Positions 36,003 through 44,749 of a DNA stretch of 64,000 nt are shown one piece after another. The notes below the pieces were generated by a model that was not told the origin of the DNA, searched no databases, and saw only the letters and a list, made by a program, of their open reading frames with translations. The position numbers and the translations under genes were made by a program. Positions within the stretch are counted from its first letter, which is position 1, and every line of letters begins with the position of its first letter. Source of the DNA: Parahaliea mediterranea (GTDB lineage Bacteria > Pseudomonadota > Gammaproteobacteria > Pseudomonadales > Halieaceae); assembly GCF_017255185.1 (NCBI RefSeq), contig NZ_JAFKCZ010000011.1, positions 1 through 64,000 of the forward strand. The letters run 5' to 3'.

Positions 36003-37406
36003 ATGAGTAGCTCAATGATCGAACTGCATGAAAAATTCGAAGTGGACAGGCCCAGGGCCGAGGTCTTCGCCTACCTGCGGGACTTTCGTTCCGCCGCCGA
36101 GTGGGATCACACCACGCGCTCGGCGCGCAAGGCGACCCCGGGGCCGGTCGACGTCGGCAGCCGCTTCGACCTGGTGTGCAAGCTGCCGCTGGGCACGATC
36201 GATATCGAATACACTGTGACCCACCTGGAACCCGGCCGGGCGCTGACCCTGCAAGGGCAAAGCCGCCTGTTCGCGGTAACCGATGTCATCCACTTCAGCG
36301 ACACCGCCACCGGCTGTCACATCGACTACCGCGCCCACTTCGCGTTTCACGGCCCCCTGGCGGCCCTGGAACCCGCCATGCGAAACGGCATGGCGCGCAT
36401 GGGGCGCAAGGCGGTGGCGGGCATGCGGCGGGCACTGCAAGACGATTTTCCACCACCGGCCGCGGCGTCGGACACGCGCCGGGCGGACGCCTGGCTGGTG
36501 CCCGGCGTGGCCCTGTTCTCCAGCGCCGGGTACCGTCGCGGCCGCAAACGCTGGAATCCCGTGTCGGCCTGGATGGGCGACAAGCACGCGCTGATCACCG
36601 GCGCCAGCTCGGGACTCGGTTACGCCACCGCCCTGGAACTGGCGCGGACCGGGGCCGCCCTGACCCTGGTAATTCGCGACGAGGCCAAGGCCCAGCCACT
36701 GGTCGCGGCGCTGCGCCGCGAAACCGGCAATGAACACATTTATGTAGAACTGGCCGACCTGCGCCTGATGCGGGAGGTGGACGCCCTGGTACAGCGCTTG
36801 ACCCTCCGCGACAGGCCAATCGACATCCTGGTCAACAACGCGGGCGCGCTGTTCACGCAATGGGGCCAGACCGACGAGGGCCTGGAACAGAGCTTTGCCC
36901 TGCTGCTCCTGGCGCCCTACCGCCTGACCCGGGGACTCAAACCGCTGCTGCGGCAGGCCCCCGCTCCACGGGTGATCAACGTGGTGTCCGGGGGCATGTA
37001 CAGCCAGCGCCTGGAAGTCGGGCGACTGCAGGCGGGCTCCGACGGCTACAGCGGCGCCGAGACCTATGCCCGGGCCAAGCGCGCGCTGATGGTACTGACC
37101 GAACAGTGGGCCGCCGACTGGGCGCGAGAGGGTATCGTGGTCAACGCCATGCACCCCGGCTGGGCCGACACGCCCGGTGTCGCGAAGTCGCTACCGGGCT
37201 TTCGCAAACTCACCCGGCGCATCCTGCGCAGCCCCGACCAGGGCGCCGACACCATCGTGTGGCTGGCCCGCGCCACCGAGGCCGGCAAGGTCAGCGGGCA
37301 GCTGTTCCTCGACCGGGAACCGCGCCCCACCCACCTGCTCGCGCGCACCCAGGAGAGCCCCGGCGAGCGCGCGGCGCTGCGCGAATACATGGAGGCGGTA
37401 TTTTAA
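36003..37406 (+). CDS. SRPBCC - short-chain dehydrogenase fusion protein
   Basis: A 467-residue fusion. Residues about 1-150 form an SRPBCC (polyketide cyclase/dehydrase-like) ligand-binding domain. Residues about 190-460 form a short-chain dehydrogenase with the NAD(P) motif TGASSGLGYA, the NNAG motif, a catalytic serine in NVVSGGMY and YARAK as the YxxxK. The combination suggests the lipophilic substrate is held by the first domain and reduced or oxidised by the second, and the SDR is most like the DHRS12 type. Upstream ATG codons are close together; I kept 36003. Confidence 0.87.
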   Translation: MSSSMIELHEKFEVDRPRAEVFAYLRDFRSAAEWDHTTRSARKATPGPVDVGSRFDLVCKLPLGTIDIEYTVTHLEPGRALTLQGQSRLFAVTDVIHFSDTATGCHIDYRAHFAFHGPLAALEPAMRNGMARMGRKAVAGMRRALQDDFPPPAAASDTRRADAWLVPGVALFSSAGYRRGRKRWNPVSAWMGDKHALITGASSGLGYATALELARTGAALTLVIRDEAKAQPLVAALRRETGNEHIYVELADLRLMREVDALVQRLTLRDRPIDILVNNAGALFTQWGQTDEGLEQSFALLLLAPYRLTRGLKPLLRQAPAPRVINVVSGGMYSQRLEVGRLQAGSDGYSGAETYARAKRALMVLTEQWAADWAREGIVVNAMHPGWADTPGVAKSLPGFRKLTRRILRSPDQGADTIVWLARATEAGKVSGQLFLDREPRPTHLLARTQESPGERAALREYMEAVF

Positions 37407-37493
37407 CAGCCTGTTAAACCGCGCGTATTGCATTGGTCGGTAGCGCTGGCTACGGTGTGTCGACGCGCCCGCCCGGGCCCCAGGAGAGACGCC

Positions 37494-38651
37494 GTGACCG
37501 AATCCATCCGCCCCTTTACTATCGACGTACCGGAGTCGACGCTGCGGGACCTGCACGCCCGCCTCGCCAACACCCGCTGGCCCGACCGCGAAACCGTGGA
37601 CGACTGGAGCCAGGGCATCCCCCTGAACTATGTCCGCGACGTCGCCGACTATTGGGCGAAGGACTACGACTGGCGGGCCCGGGAGCGGCACCTCAATCGC
37701 TGGCCGCAATTCGTCACCGACATCGCCGGCACCGGGATTCACTTCATCCACGCGCGCAGCCCCCACGCGGATGCCCTGCCCCTGATCCTGAGTCACGGCT
37801 GGCCGGGCTCGGTGGTGGAATTCCACAAGGTGATCGCCCCCCTGGTGGACCCGACAGCCCACGGTGGCGACGCCAGCGAGGCCTTTCACGTGGTCGCGCC
37901 GTCGCTGCCCGGCTACGGCTTTAGCGGCAAGCCCGCCACCAGCGGTACCGGGGTGGAGCGTATCGGCCGCCTGTGGGGCGAGCTCATGGCGCGCCTGGGC
38001 TACGAACGCTATGTCGCCCAGGGCGGCGACTGGGGCAGCATGGTGACCCAGAGCATGGGCCAGACCGAGACCGGGCACTGCGCCGGCATCCACATCAACA
38101 TGCCCATCGTATTGCCCGACCCCGACACCATGGCCGAGCTCACGCCGACCGAGCAGGCCGCGCTGGAGGCGATGGACGACTACCAGCGCTGGGGTTCGGG
38201 CTACTCCAAGCAGCAATCCACCCGCCCCCAAACCCTCGGCTACGCCCTCGCGGACTCCCCCGTGGGCCAGCTCGCCTGGGTATTGGAAAAGTTCCAGGCC
38301 TGGACCGATTGCGAACGCGACGGCAAGAAGCACCCCGAGCATGTGCTGACGCGCGACGAGTTACTGGACAACGTGATGTTCTACTGGCTCAATAACGCCG
38401 CCGCCAGTTCCGCCCGCCTGTACTGGGAAAGCTTCAACACACCCAATCTCGACCCGATCGCGATGCCGGTCGGCTGCTCGATCTTCCCCCGGGAAATCTT
38501 CCGCAGCAGTCGCCGCTGGGCCGAAAAGCGCTTCCACAACCTCATTTACTGGAACGAGCTGGACCGGGGCGGCCACTTTGCCGCCTTCGAACAGCCGGAG
38601 TTGTTCGTCGGCGAGTTGCGCGCGGCCTTTCGGTCACTGCGCCAATACTGA
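37494..38651 (+). CDS. Epoxide hydrolase (EHN family, alpha/beta hydrolase)
   Basis: A 385-residue epoxide hydrolase. The N-terminal EHN domain (about 1-110) is followed by HGWPGS, the nucleophile D179 in GGDWGSMV, and a C-terminal GGHFAAFEQP with the general-base histidine. It opens epoxides with water and belongs with the juvenile-hormone/microsomal-type enzymes. The start is a GTG at 37494, 7 nt after AGGAG; the longer frame begins at a less likely codon. It precedes a thioesterase and follows the SDR fusion, so it may belong to a terpenoid or hydrophobic acyl pathway. Confidence 0.9.
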   Translation: MTESIRPFTIDVPESTLRDLHARLANTRWPDRETVDDWSQGIPLNYVRDVADYWAKDYDWRARERHLNRWPQFVTDIAGTGIHFIHARSPHADALPLILSHGWPGSVVEFHKVIAPLVDPTAHGGDASEAFHVVAPSLPGYGFSGKPATSGTGVERIGRLWGELMARLGYERYVAQGGDWGSMVTQSMGQTETGHCAGIHINMPIVLPDPDTMAELTPTEQAALEAMDDYQRWGSGYSKQQSTRPQTLGYALADSPVGQLAWVLEKFQAWTDCERDGKKHPEHVLTRDELLDNVMFYWLNNAAASSARLYWESFNTPNLDPIAMPVGCSIFPREIFRSSRRWAEKRFHNLIYWNELDRGGHFAAFEQPELFVGELRAAFRSLRQY

Positions 38652-38670
38652 AGACACAGGACACACGCCC

Positions 38671-39366
38671 ATGGACGAATTGACCGCCGGGTTGTTCAAC
38701 CCTTTTGCCTCCGAGGAGGTCGCGCCGCCCAACTCCAGTCACTGGGAGGCCAAGCGCCGCCTGGCGGAAGCGGTGCGCCAACTCAACGACTTACTGGTGA
38801 GTACCGTCGCCAGCGATGCCGAGCTGGCCCAGGCCAGTGCACAGGTCGAGGCCCTAAACCGGACCCTGGCCGACACACCCCGCCTGCACGGCACCCTGGC
38901 CTACCTGAAGAGCGGCGAGCACGGCCACTACGGGGAAATCAACCACGAGCTGAATGCGGTGGGGGGGCAAAGCAACCCGCTGGCGCCGGGCCTGAACATG
39001 TGGCTGGACGGGAACCGGGCCTACGGCACCGTGCGCTGCGGCCTCGCCTACGAGGGCCCGCCGGGCTTCGTGCACGGCGGGTTTGTCGCCGCCATCTTTG
39101 ACCAGTTCCTGGGCATGGCCCAGGTGGCGGGCGGCCAACCCGGCATGACCGGCACCCTAACCGTGCGCTACCTCCGCCCCACCCCCCTGAACACCGAGCT
39201 CAAGTTGAGCGCGCAACTGTCGCGGGCAGAGGACCGCAAAACCCTGGTCAGCGGCGAATTGCGCGCCGGGGGCGAGATCACCGCCACCGCCGAGGGGCTG
39301 TTTGTCCGCCCCTCCCGCGGCATGGCCGCCATGGCGGAGATGGCCGTGGGCAACAGCGGGCAATAA
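38671..39366 (+). CDS. PaaI-type hotdog thioesterase
   Basis: A 231-residue protein with an N-terminal helical extension (about 1-85) and a hotdog thioesterase domain, including FVHGGFVAAIFDQFLGMA and TLTVRYLRPTPLNTEL, typical of the PaaI/4HBT family. It hydrolyses acyl-CoA esters. The long extension is unusual for PaaI itself and common in fatty acyl-CoA thioesterases of marine bacteria. The start at 38671 lies 19 bp after the epoxide hydrolase stop. Confidence 0.85.
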   Translation: MDELTAGLFNPFASEEVAPPNSSHWEAKRRLAEAVRQLNDLLVSTVASDAELAQASAQVEALNRTLADTPRLHGTLAYLKSGEHGHYGEINHELNAVGGQSNPLAPGLNMWLDGNRAYGTVRCGLAYEGPPGFVHGGFVAAIFDQFLGMAQVAGGQPGMTGTLTVRYLRPTPLNTELKLSAQLSRAEDRKTLVSGELRAGGEITATAEGLFVRPSRGMAAMAEMAVGNSGQ

Positions 39367-39386
39367 TCCGCTGTCGGCGGCCATCG

Positions 39387-40739
39387 TCAGCTGTCGAAGG
39401 CGTCGCTGGTATTGAGCCGGTCGCCAAAGGGCGGCGGCGTCTGCCGGGGCGGCTCCCGTTCGACTGCCGCGCTCTCCACTTCGTAGGACGGGGTATCCAG
39501 TGTCACCCCCGCCGGCGACGTCCTGCCGGCGACACGAATATGGGCGCTGATATTGAAGCCCGGACTGTCCAGCGGGTGCGGTGCCGGACCGCTGCTCGCC
39601 GGCCGCGGCGGCGGCGCCACCACCCAGCCCTGGTCGGCATCGCGGCGGGCTGGCGACGCGGCGCCGGAAATCGACGACAGGGTAGCGGCGGAGTCTTCCG
39701 GGGCCTTCCTCGCCGGGGCCGGGTTGAAACCCGCCAGCATTTCCGGAGGCGCGCTGCTCTCGCCGATGTAGCGCAGCGGTTGCAGGCCCGGACCGGTATG
39801 TTCCGCAGCGGCGGGTATCGCGCCCTCCCCCAGGCGCCGGGCCTGTTCGGCCAGGGTGCCGACGACCTGCAGCCCGGGGCTTGCGGCGGCGGGCTTGCGC
39901 GGCGTCACCGAATCGAGGTCGTACAATTCCGCTCCGCGGTGTCCCGCCACGACCCGCCGCGGGGCGCTGGCGAGCACCTCCCCGCGCCCGGGGTCCGCGC
40001 GGTGCGGCGCCGGTTCGGCCTCGGGCTCCCGCCCGGGTTGCTGGCGCTGCACCATGCGCTGGCGCAACACCTCGTTGGCGCAATCGTACCAGCGGCCGCA
40101 GTGCGAGGACTCCGCGGGGTCTGGCATGCGGTGCTTGCGAAACTCCTTTTGAGCCAGCATGAAGCGCCGCTTCACCGCGCGGTAATAGTGGATATGATCG
40201 TCGGTATCGAGGGCGCTGAGCTCGTCCGCGCCCTGGCGGATCATCAACATGCGCGACGGCAGCTGCCCCTGGATCGAGTGCAACAGATCCGCCAGGAAAC
40301 ACAGGCGGAATATGTCGTGCCCGCCGGTGTCGCCCTGGGTATCACAGGGCAGGTAGAGGTAATCGCCCAACTCGGAAAAGCCGCTGGTGCGCATCAGCAG
40401 GTTGGCGGGGCCGGCGAGCGGCCCCACCGCCAGCTGGCCGTCGACGATAAAGTCGATACCGGTACGCATGGCCTCCAGCGTGGCCGCACGGCGCTTGCGC
40501 TCGTCCATGTCCCAGTCGATTTGCACAAACTGCCGACCGTTGGCGCGCAGGGTCGCGGCGAAGGCGACCTGGGGACGAAATGGCGAGCGCGGTGGCCTGG
40601 CGCCGCGGTCGGGGGGGATGCCGTGATCGGGATTTTCCAGCGTCAGGCGTTCCATCCAGCAGGCGAAGGGGGATTCACGAAACAGCACCAGGTCATCGGA
40701 ACTGTAGGTCACGACGTGATCGACGCTGTAGCGATACAT
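39387..40739 (-). CDS. RecB-nuclease-like protein (TM0106/Cas4-related) with long disordered tail
   Basis: A protein of about 450 residues. The first 240 residues show the layout of TM0106-type RecB-like nucleases: FRESPFACWMERLTLENPDHG near the N terminus, an IDFIVDGQLAVG strand, an aspartate-containing YLYLPCDTQGDT segment, and AESSHCGRWYDC as a cysteine-containing stretch. The usual four cysteines of the iron-sulfur cluster are not all there. The C-terminal 200 residues are proline- and alanine-rich and probably disordered. The start may be 40739 or the in-frame ATG at 40772. Nuclease activity is a guess. Confidence 0.55.
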   Translation of the reverse strand: MYRYSVDHVVTYSSDDLVLFRESPFACWMERLTLENPDHGIPPDRGARPPRSPFRPQVAFAATLRANGRQFVQIDWDMDERKRRAATLEAMRTGIDFIVDGQLAVGPLAGPANLLMRTSGFSELGDYLYLPCDTQGDTGGHDIFRLCFLADLLHSIQGQLPSRMLMIRQGADELSALDTDDHIHYYRAVKRRFMLAQKEFRKHRMPDPAESSHCGRWYDCANEVLRQRMVQRQQPGREPEAEPAPHRADPGRGEVLASAPRRVVAGHRGAELYDLDSVTPRKPAAASPGLQVVGTLAEQARRLGEGAIPAAAEHTGPGLQPLRYIGESSAPPEMLAGFNPAPARKAPEDSAATLSSISGAASPARRDADQGWVVAPPPRPASSGPAPHPLDSPGFNISAHIRVAGRTSPAGVTLDTPSYEVESAAVEREPPRQTPPPFGDRLNTSDAFDS

Positions 40740-40853
40740 AGGCCCCTGCTGTTTTTCGTTTTCATTGCGCAAACAGCTCGGGCGCGCAAATCACACCGGC
40801 CGTTTGCGCATTTATATCGAAGAAGCGCGGCGCTGTCCACGCCGCGATGATAC

Positions 40854-41981
40854 TCAGGCGGCGGTGTCCAGCAGGATTTCCGCCAGTCGCGCCCGGTGCC
40901 AGGCCCCATCGCCCCACAGGGCCTGGCTGTGTTTCTGGCGCTTGAAGTACAGGTGCACGAAGCATTCCCAGGTAAAGCCGATACCGCCGTGGTACTGCAC
41001 CGACCGGCTGGAGGCAAAGCCCGCCAGGTCGCTGGCCGCGGCCAGCGCCATGTGCGCGTACTGGCCCGCCTTCTCCGGCTCGGTGTCACAGGCACAGGCG
41101 GCGTTGTAGAGCAGCGAGCGCACCTCGTCGATACCGATCATCACATCCACCAGCGGGTGTTTTACCGCCTGGAAAAAACCCAGCGGCCGATCGAACTGCT
41201 TGCGGGTGTTGGCGTATTCCACCGTGGTCTGCAGCTGCCATTCGGCGGCGCCGGCAATATCCGCCGCCAACAGGGTCCAGATGGCCGGAAAAGCCGTGTT
41301 GAGCGCGGCCAGGGCGTTAGCGCTCACCTCGACCGCCTCGACATTGTCGAAGCTGACATGCGCCTGGTCGCGGGTCAGGTCGACAATGGCGTCGCCGTGC
41401 ACGCGCACCCCGGCGGCGCCGGCGTCCACCCAGAACAGCCCCAGGCCGCCCTCGGTATGGGCCGCCGCCAGCAGGCGGTCGACCTTGCCCGCGTCCTGTA
41501 CGAACCAGGCCGTTCCCGACAGCGTGCCGCCACTGGCGCGCAGCTCGGTCGCGGCGGGATTCCAGTCGCCATCGCGGTTGGTCAGCGCCAGGGTCGCGGC
41601 CCTGCCGGCGCCGATGTCGTCCAGGGCCGCGGCCGCCCGGTCGCCGCAGGCCGCCAGCACAAACGTGGCGTTGAGGGTGCCCAGCAGGGGACAGGGAAAG
41701 GCCGCGCGGCCGAGTTCCTCCACCAGGCCGGCCACCGCCACCAGGGGCATGCCCAGGCCGCCGGCGGCCTCCGGTATCGCCAGGGCGGTCCAGCCCAGCT
41801 CCACCATCTGCCGCCACAGGTCCTCGCGCCAGGCCACCGCGGGGCCGCGATCGGGGTCGTGGTTATCCGCCACCAGCTGGTGCAGGGCCGCCACCGGCAG
41901 GTTGTCGGCAAAAAACTTCCGCGCCGCGTCCTTGAGCATCGCCGCTTCCTCGCCGAAGCCGAAATCATTGGGTTGTGCCAT
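40854..41981 (-). CDS. Acyl-CoA dehydrogenase, small subunit type
   Basis: A 375-residue acyl-CoA dehydrogenase fold with GFGEEAAMLKDAARKFFADNLP and a C-terminal QYHGGIGFTWECFVHLYFKR, as in the shorter partners of paired acyl-CoA dehydrogenases of steroid and sterol-type catabolism. It lies 27 bp downstream of a longer homologue on the same strand. In such pairs the two proteins form an alpha2beta2 enzyme. The substrate is unknown. Confidence 0.88.
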   Translation of the reverse strand: MAQPNDFGFGEEAAMLKDAARKFFADNLPVAALHQLVADNHDPDRGPAVAWREDLWRQMVELGWTALAIPEAAGGLGMPLVAVAGLVEELGRAAFPCPLLGTLNATFVLAACGDRAAAALDDIGAGRAATLALTNRDGDWNPAATELRASGGTLSGTAWFVQDAGKVDRLLAAAHTEGGLGLFWVDAGAAGVRVHGDAIVDLTRDQAHVSFDNVEAVEVSANALAALNTAFPAIWTLLAADIAGAAEWQLQTTVEYANTRKQFDRPLGFFQAVKHPLVDVMIGIDEVRSLLYNAACACDTEPEKAGQYAHMALAAASDLAGFASSRSVQYHGGIGFTWECFVHLYFKRQKHSQALWGDGAWHRARLAEILLDTAA

Positions 41982-42008
41982 GGTATTCTCCTTGTCTGCG
42001 GCCGGCGG

Positions 42009-43244
42009 CTACTTGGATTTGGACATGCCCAGCACGCGCTCGCCGAGGATGTTGCGTTGCACCTCGCTGGTGCCGGCGGCGATGGTCATGCCGAAGGAAT
42101 TCATATAGGCCATGGGCCACTGGCCGCCCGCGGGGGCGTTATCGTCCGCGAGGTAGAGCGAACCGGCGGCGCCCGCCACCGCCAGCGCGGTGTCGGCGAC
42201 CTCCTGTGCGAGCTCGCTCGCCAGCAGCTTGTTCTGCAGCGGCAGGCGCATGGGGTGGTCCAGCAACGCCTGGTTGCGGCTGCGCCTCAGGGTCTGCTCA
42301 AAGGCCTTTTCGCGAATCACCGCGCGCATGATGCGATCGCGCAACACCGGGTCGTCCGCCGCCCTGCCCTCGCCGCGCCGGGTGGTGCGCGCCAGCTCGA
42401 TCAGGGAGCGGCTGTTGGTGTCGTGGGTGGCGCCGCTTTTCATACCCCCGGCCCGGGGCGTTTGCAGCTCGCCGGCACTGCGCTCGTGCAGCAGGGTGGT
42501 CATCGCCACCTGCCAGCCCTTGCCCAACTCGTCCAGGCGGTAGCTGTCGTCGACTTCCAGGTCCTCGAAGATCACCTCGTTGAAACCGGTCTCGCCGGTG
42601 ATCTTGATCAGCGGTCGCACCGTGACCCCCTTGCCCAGGGCGGCGCGGATCGGCACCACGAAATAGGACAGGCCGTCGTACTTGTGGGACCGGTCGGTGC
42701 GCAACAGGAGGATCATCCACTCGGCGAAATGCGCCAGCGAGGTCCACACCTTGTGGCCGTTGATCACCCACTTGTCGCCCCGCCGCTCGGCGAAGGTTTG
42801 CACGCTGGCCAGGTCCGAGCCCGCGCCCGGCTCGCTGAAGCCCTGGCACCAGATATCCTCGCCGGAAAACAACCGCGGCAGCAGGCGGCGCTTCAGTTCC
42901 TCCTGGCCGTGATAGAACACCGTGGGGGCGGCCATGCCCAGGCCGATCACGTTGGGCAGGAAAGGCGTGCGCGCGGCGATCATCTCCTGGTTGGCGATGC
43001 GCTGGCAATCGCCGCGCCCGCCGCCGCCCACCTCTTGCGGGTAATCACAGCCGATCAATCCCGCCTCGTAGGCGGACTTCTGCCAGGCCTGGAGGTAGTG
43101 AAGCTGGGGCTCGGTCATGATCTCCAGCGGTGACTGCGGCAACCGCACCGGGGGCTCGCCCGGCTTGTGCTGCGCCAGCCACTGGCGGCAGTACTGGCGG
43201 AATTCCGCCTGCTCCGGGGTATCTTTACGCGCACTTGCGGACAT
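42009..43244 (-). CDS. Acyl-CoA dehydrogenase, large subunit type
   Basis: A 411-residue acyl-CoA dehydrogenase with the FAD-binding GFSEPGAGSDLASVQT and the C-terminal AAGTSEVQRNILGERVLG. At the place of the glutamate in the YEGT motif the sequence reads AAGT, so the catalytic base must lie elsewhere, as in several family members. It is the upstream gene of a two-gene operon with the smaller dehydrogenase and probably forms a heteromeric enzyme with it. The likely substrate is a bulky or cyclic acyl-CoA, from the pairing. Confidence 0.9.
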   Translation of the reverse strand: MSASARKDTPEQAEFRQYCRQWLAQHKPGEPPVRLPQSPLEIMTEPQLHYLQAWQKSAYEAGLIGCDYPQEVGGGGRGDCQRIANQEMIAARTPFLPNVIGLGMAAPTVFYHGQEELKRRLLPRLFSGEDIWCQGFSEPGAGSDLASVQTFAERRGDKWVINGHKVWTSLAHFAEWMILLLRTDRSHKYDGLSYFVVPIRAALGKGVTVRPLIKITGETGFNEVIFEDLEVDDSYRLDELGKGWQVAMTTLLHERSAGELQTPRAGGMKSGATHDTNSRSLIELARTTRRGEGRAADDPVLRDRIMRAVIREKAFEQTLRRSRNQALLDHPMRLPLQNKLLASELAQEVADTALAVAGAAGSLYLADDNAPAGGQWPMAYMNSFGMTIAAGTSEVQRNILGERVLGMSKSK

Positions 43245-43333
43245 GCTGTCTCCCTGTATGAAGGATTGGAGTTATCGCGCCAGTGTGCTGCATGGCCCGG
43301 CGCGCGGCAACTGGCACAAGCGATAGTTACCGA

Positions 43334-43576
43334 TTAGTAATGCGGGGGGCGCTCCGCCGGCGCGGCGCCGCCGGGCAGCTCGGAGAGGGCGGCGGTGTGC
43401 TCGTCCTGTTGTTGCTTGAGCAGTTCCACCTGGCGGCGCAGCACCAGCAGCTCTCGCTGCTGCGCCGCCAGCGCGTCGTTCAGGGATGCGATGGTGTCCT
43501 CCTGGAAGGTGAGCTGGCTCTGCAATTCCTGCAGCAGGGCCACGGTTTCGGGGGAGAGGATATCAGGGTCTCGCAT
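43334..43576 (-). CDS. slyX: SlyX family protein
   Basis: An 80-residue coiled-coil protein: LQELQSQLTFQEDTIASLND... then ELLVLRRQVELLKQQQ, ending in PPHY, the conserved C terminus of SlyX. It is found next to slyD or similar genes in many gammaproteobacteria, and its role is unknown. The ATG at 43576 is preferred; the longer open frame is a shadow of the YciH gene on the other strand. It shares a 64-bp divergent gap with yciH. Confidence 0.85.
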   Translation of the reverse strand: MRDPDILSPETVALLQELQSQLTFQEDTIASLNDALAAQQRELLVLRRQVELLKQQQDEHTAALSELPGGAAPAERPPHY

Positions 43577-43640
43577 GGTGCTGCTCCATTGGTCGATGCC
43601 CCTATATACTACCGCGTCCACAACAGTAGCCGGAGGCAAC

Positions 43641-44006
43641 ATGGGACAAAAACGCAAGGGCAACAGCGCGCTGGTGTACTCCACCGACGCGGGCAGGCGC
43701 TGCCCCCAGTGCGCGCGGCCGGTGGCCGACTGCGTCTGCGGCAAGGACCGTCCGGCCAGCGTCGGCGACGGCATCGTGCGCATCCAGCGGGAGACCAAGG
43801 GCCGCGGCGGCAAGGCGGTGACCGTGGTGCGCGGCCTGCCCCTGGCGGGGCCCGCGCTGAAGGCCCTGGCCAAGCAGCTGAAGCAAAAATGCGGGGTGGG
43901 CGGCGCGATAAAAGACGAGGTGATCGAGATCCAGGGCGACCAGCGCCAGCTGATCAAGGCGGAGCTGGAAAAGCAGGGTTACACCGTAAAACTCGCCGGC
44001 GGCTAG
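43641..44006 (+). CDS. yciH: Sui1/YciH translation factor family
   Basis: A 121-residue eIF1/Sui1-family protein. A CPQCARPVADCVC zinc-like knuckle at the N terminus is followed by the Sui1 domain: RGGKAVTVVRGLPL and the C-terminal CGVGGAIKDEVIEIQGDQ. In E. coli YciH can act in start-codon selection like eIF1. The GGAGG before the ATG at 43641 fixes the start. It is divergent from slyX. Confidence 0.93.
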   Translation: MGQKRKGNSALVYSTDAGRRCPQCARPVADCVCGKDRPASVGDGIVRIQRETKGRGGKAVTVVRGLPLAGPALKALAKQLKQKCGVGGAIKDEVIEIQGDQRQLIKAELEKQGYTVKLAGG

Positions 44007-44356
44007 TATCGTGCGAATTTGCCGATTTTCGCCTTAAATACGGGACATTTATTTGGGTTTTTGGCGAAGATTTCTTCCCCGGCAGAAGGTTTCAAACCCC
44101 CGGATATATCAAGTTACACTGCATTCCCAAAAATCTTCTAAAAAAAATGCTCCAAGCTGTTATTTTTATTGGATTTATTAATTCCGTGTGCTAAAAATAC
44201 ATTCGTGGGGGCGTAAATTCCGCGAATCCGGGCGCAACACCGGAGGCAGTCTGGACGAAAAAACGACACAGAACGACCCGCCCACACCCTATAACAGTGA
44301 CAACGAGTGAAACGGCAGTACCCAACGGAATTGATATCCCTGCGAGGAAGTGGGTT
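44007..44356. promoter_or_regulatory. AT-rich gap of 350 bp with a candidate promoter
   Basis: This stretch is richer in A and T than its surroundings, notably 44020-44220. A candidate sigma-70 promoter is TTGGAT (44169-44174), a 17-bp spacer and TAAAAA (44192-44197). No gene is seen. It ends at the GAGGAAG ribosome site of the next gene. Confidence 0.4.
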
Positions 44357-44749
44357 ATGTACGTTACCGCAGAACACCTGAGGGAACAGGTCATCCGGCC
44401 GACCCTCAAATACCTGGGCGCCTGGAACCCGGGCATCGAGTCTTTCCTGCTCAACGCCGCCGTCGAGGCGCCCGAGCTGGGCCTGTTCTCGGCGCGCAAC
44501 GACGGCCTGGGCCTGTTCCATATCACCGCGGCGCAGCACCGCGACCTCTGGGACCGCTACCTGGCGTTCAAGCCGGAGATCGCCAGCCGGGTGCGCGGAC
44601 TGGCCAGCCAGCGCGCTTTCCTGAGCGACCCCGACAGCGAACTGACCACCAACCTGAGCTATTGCACCGCCATCGCCTGGCTGCTGTACCAGCGCGCCGG
44701 GGGCGAACAGCGCTCACGGGTGTCCGACCCGGCCCGGGTCAGCGCCTGA
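44357..44749 (+). CDS. Lysozyme-fold-like small protein, function unknown
   Basis: A 130-residue protein whose layout recalls phage and bacterial lysozyme-like proteins: VIRPTLKYLGAWNPGIESFLLNAAVEAPELGLF has a helix with one acidic residue where the catalytic glutamate of related proteins lies (TAVQES-type), and LTTNLSYCTAIAWLLYQRAGG ends it. The match is remote and no catalytic claim can be made. GAGGAAG is 7 nt before the ATG at 44357; the longer frame from a GTG at 44297 has a weaker site. The gene end overlaps the end of the GT gene on the other strand by 11 bp. The long AT-rich leader sets it apart from its neighbours. Confidence 0.5.
   Translation: MYVTAEHLREQVIRPTLKYLGAWNPGIESFLLNAAVEAPELGLFSARNDGLGLFHITAAQHRDLWDRYLAFKPEIASRVRGLASQRAFLSDPDSELTTNLSYCTAIAWLLYQRAGGEQRSRVSDPARVSA

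Noticed and set aside
37402-37418. TTTAACA GCC TGTTAAA as a terminator after the SDR fusion gene
   Set aside because: It is a short AT-rich inverted repeat overlapping the stop codon with no T-run after it on the plus strand; it could be a weak stem but not a convincing terminator.
43334-43957. The 207-codon minus-strand frame as the start of slyX
   Set aside because: The family begins at ATG 43576; the upstream part is antisense to yciH.
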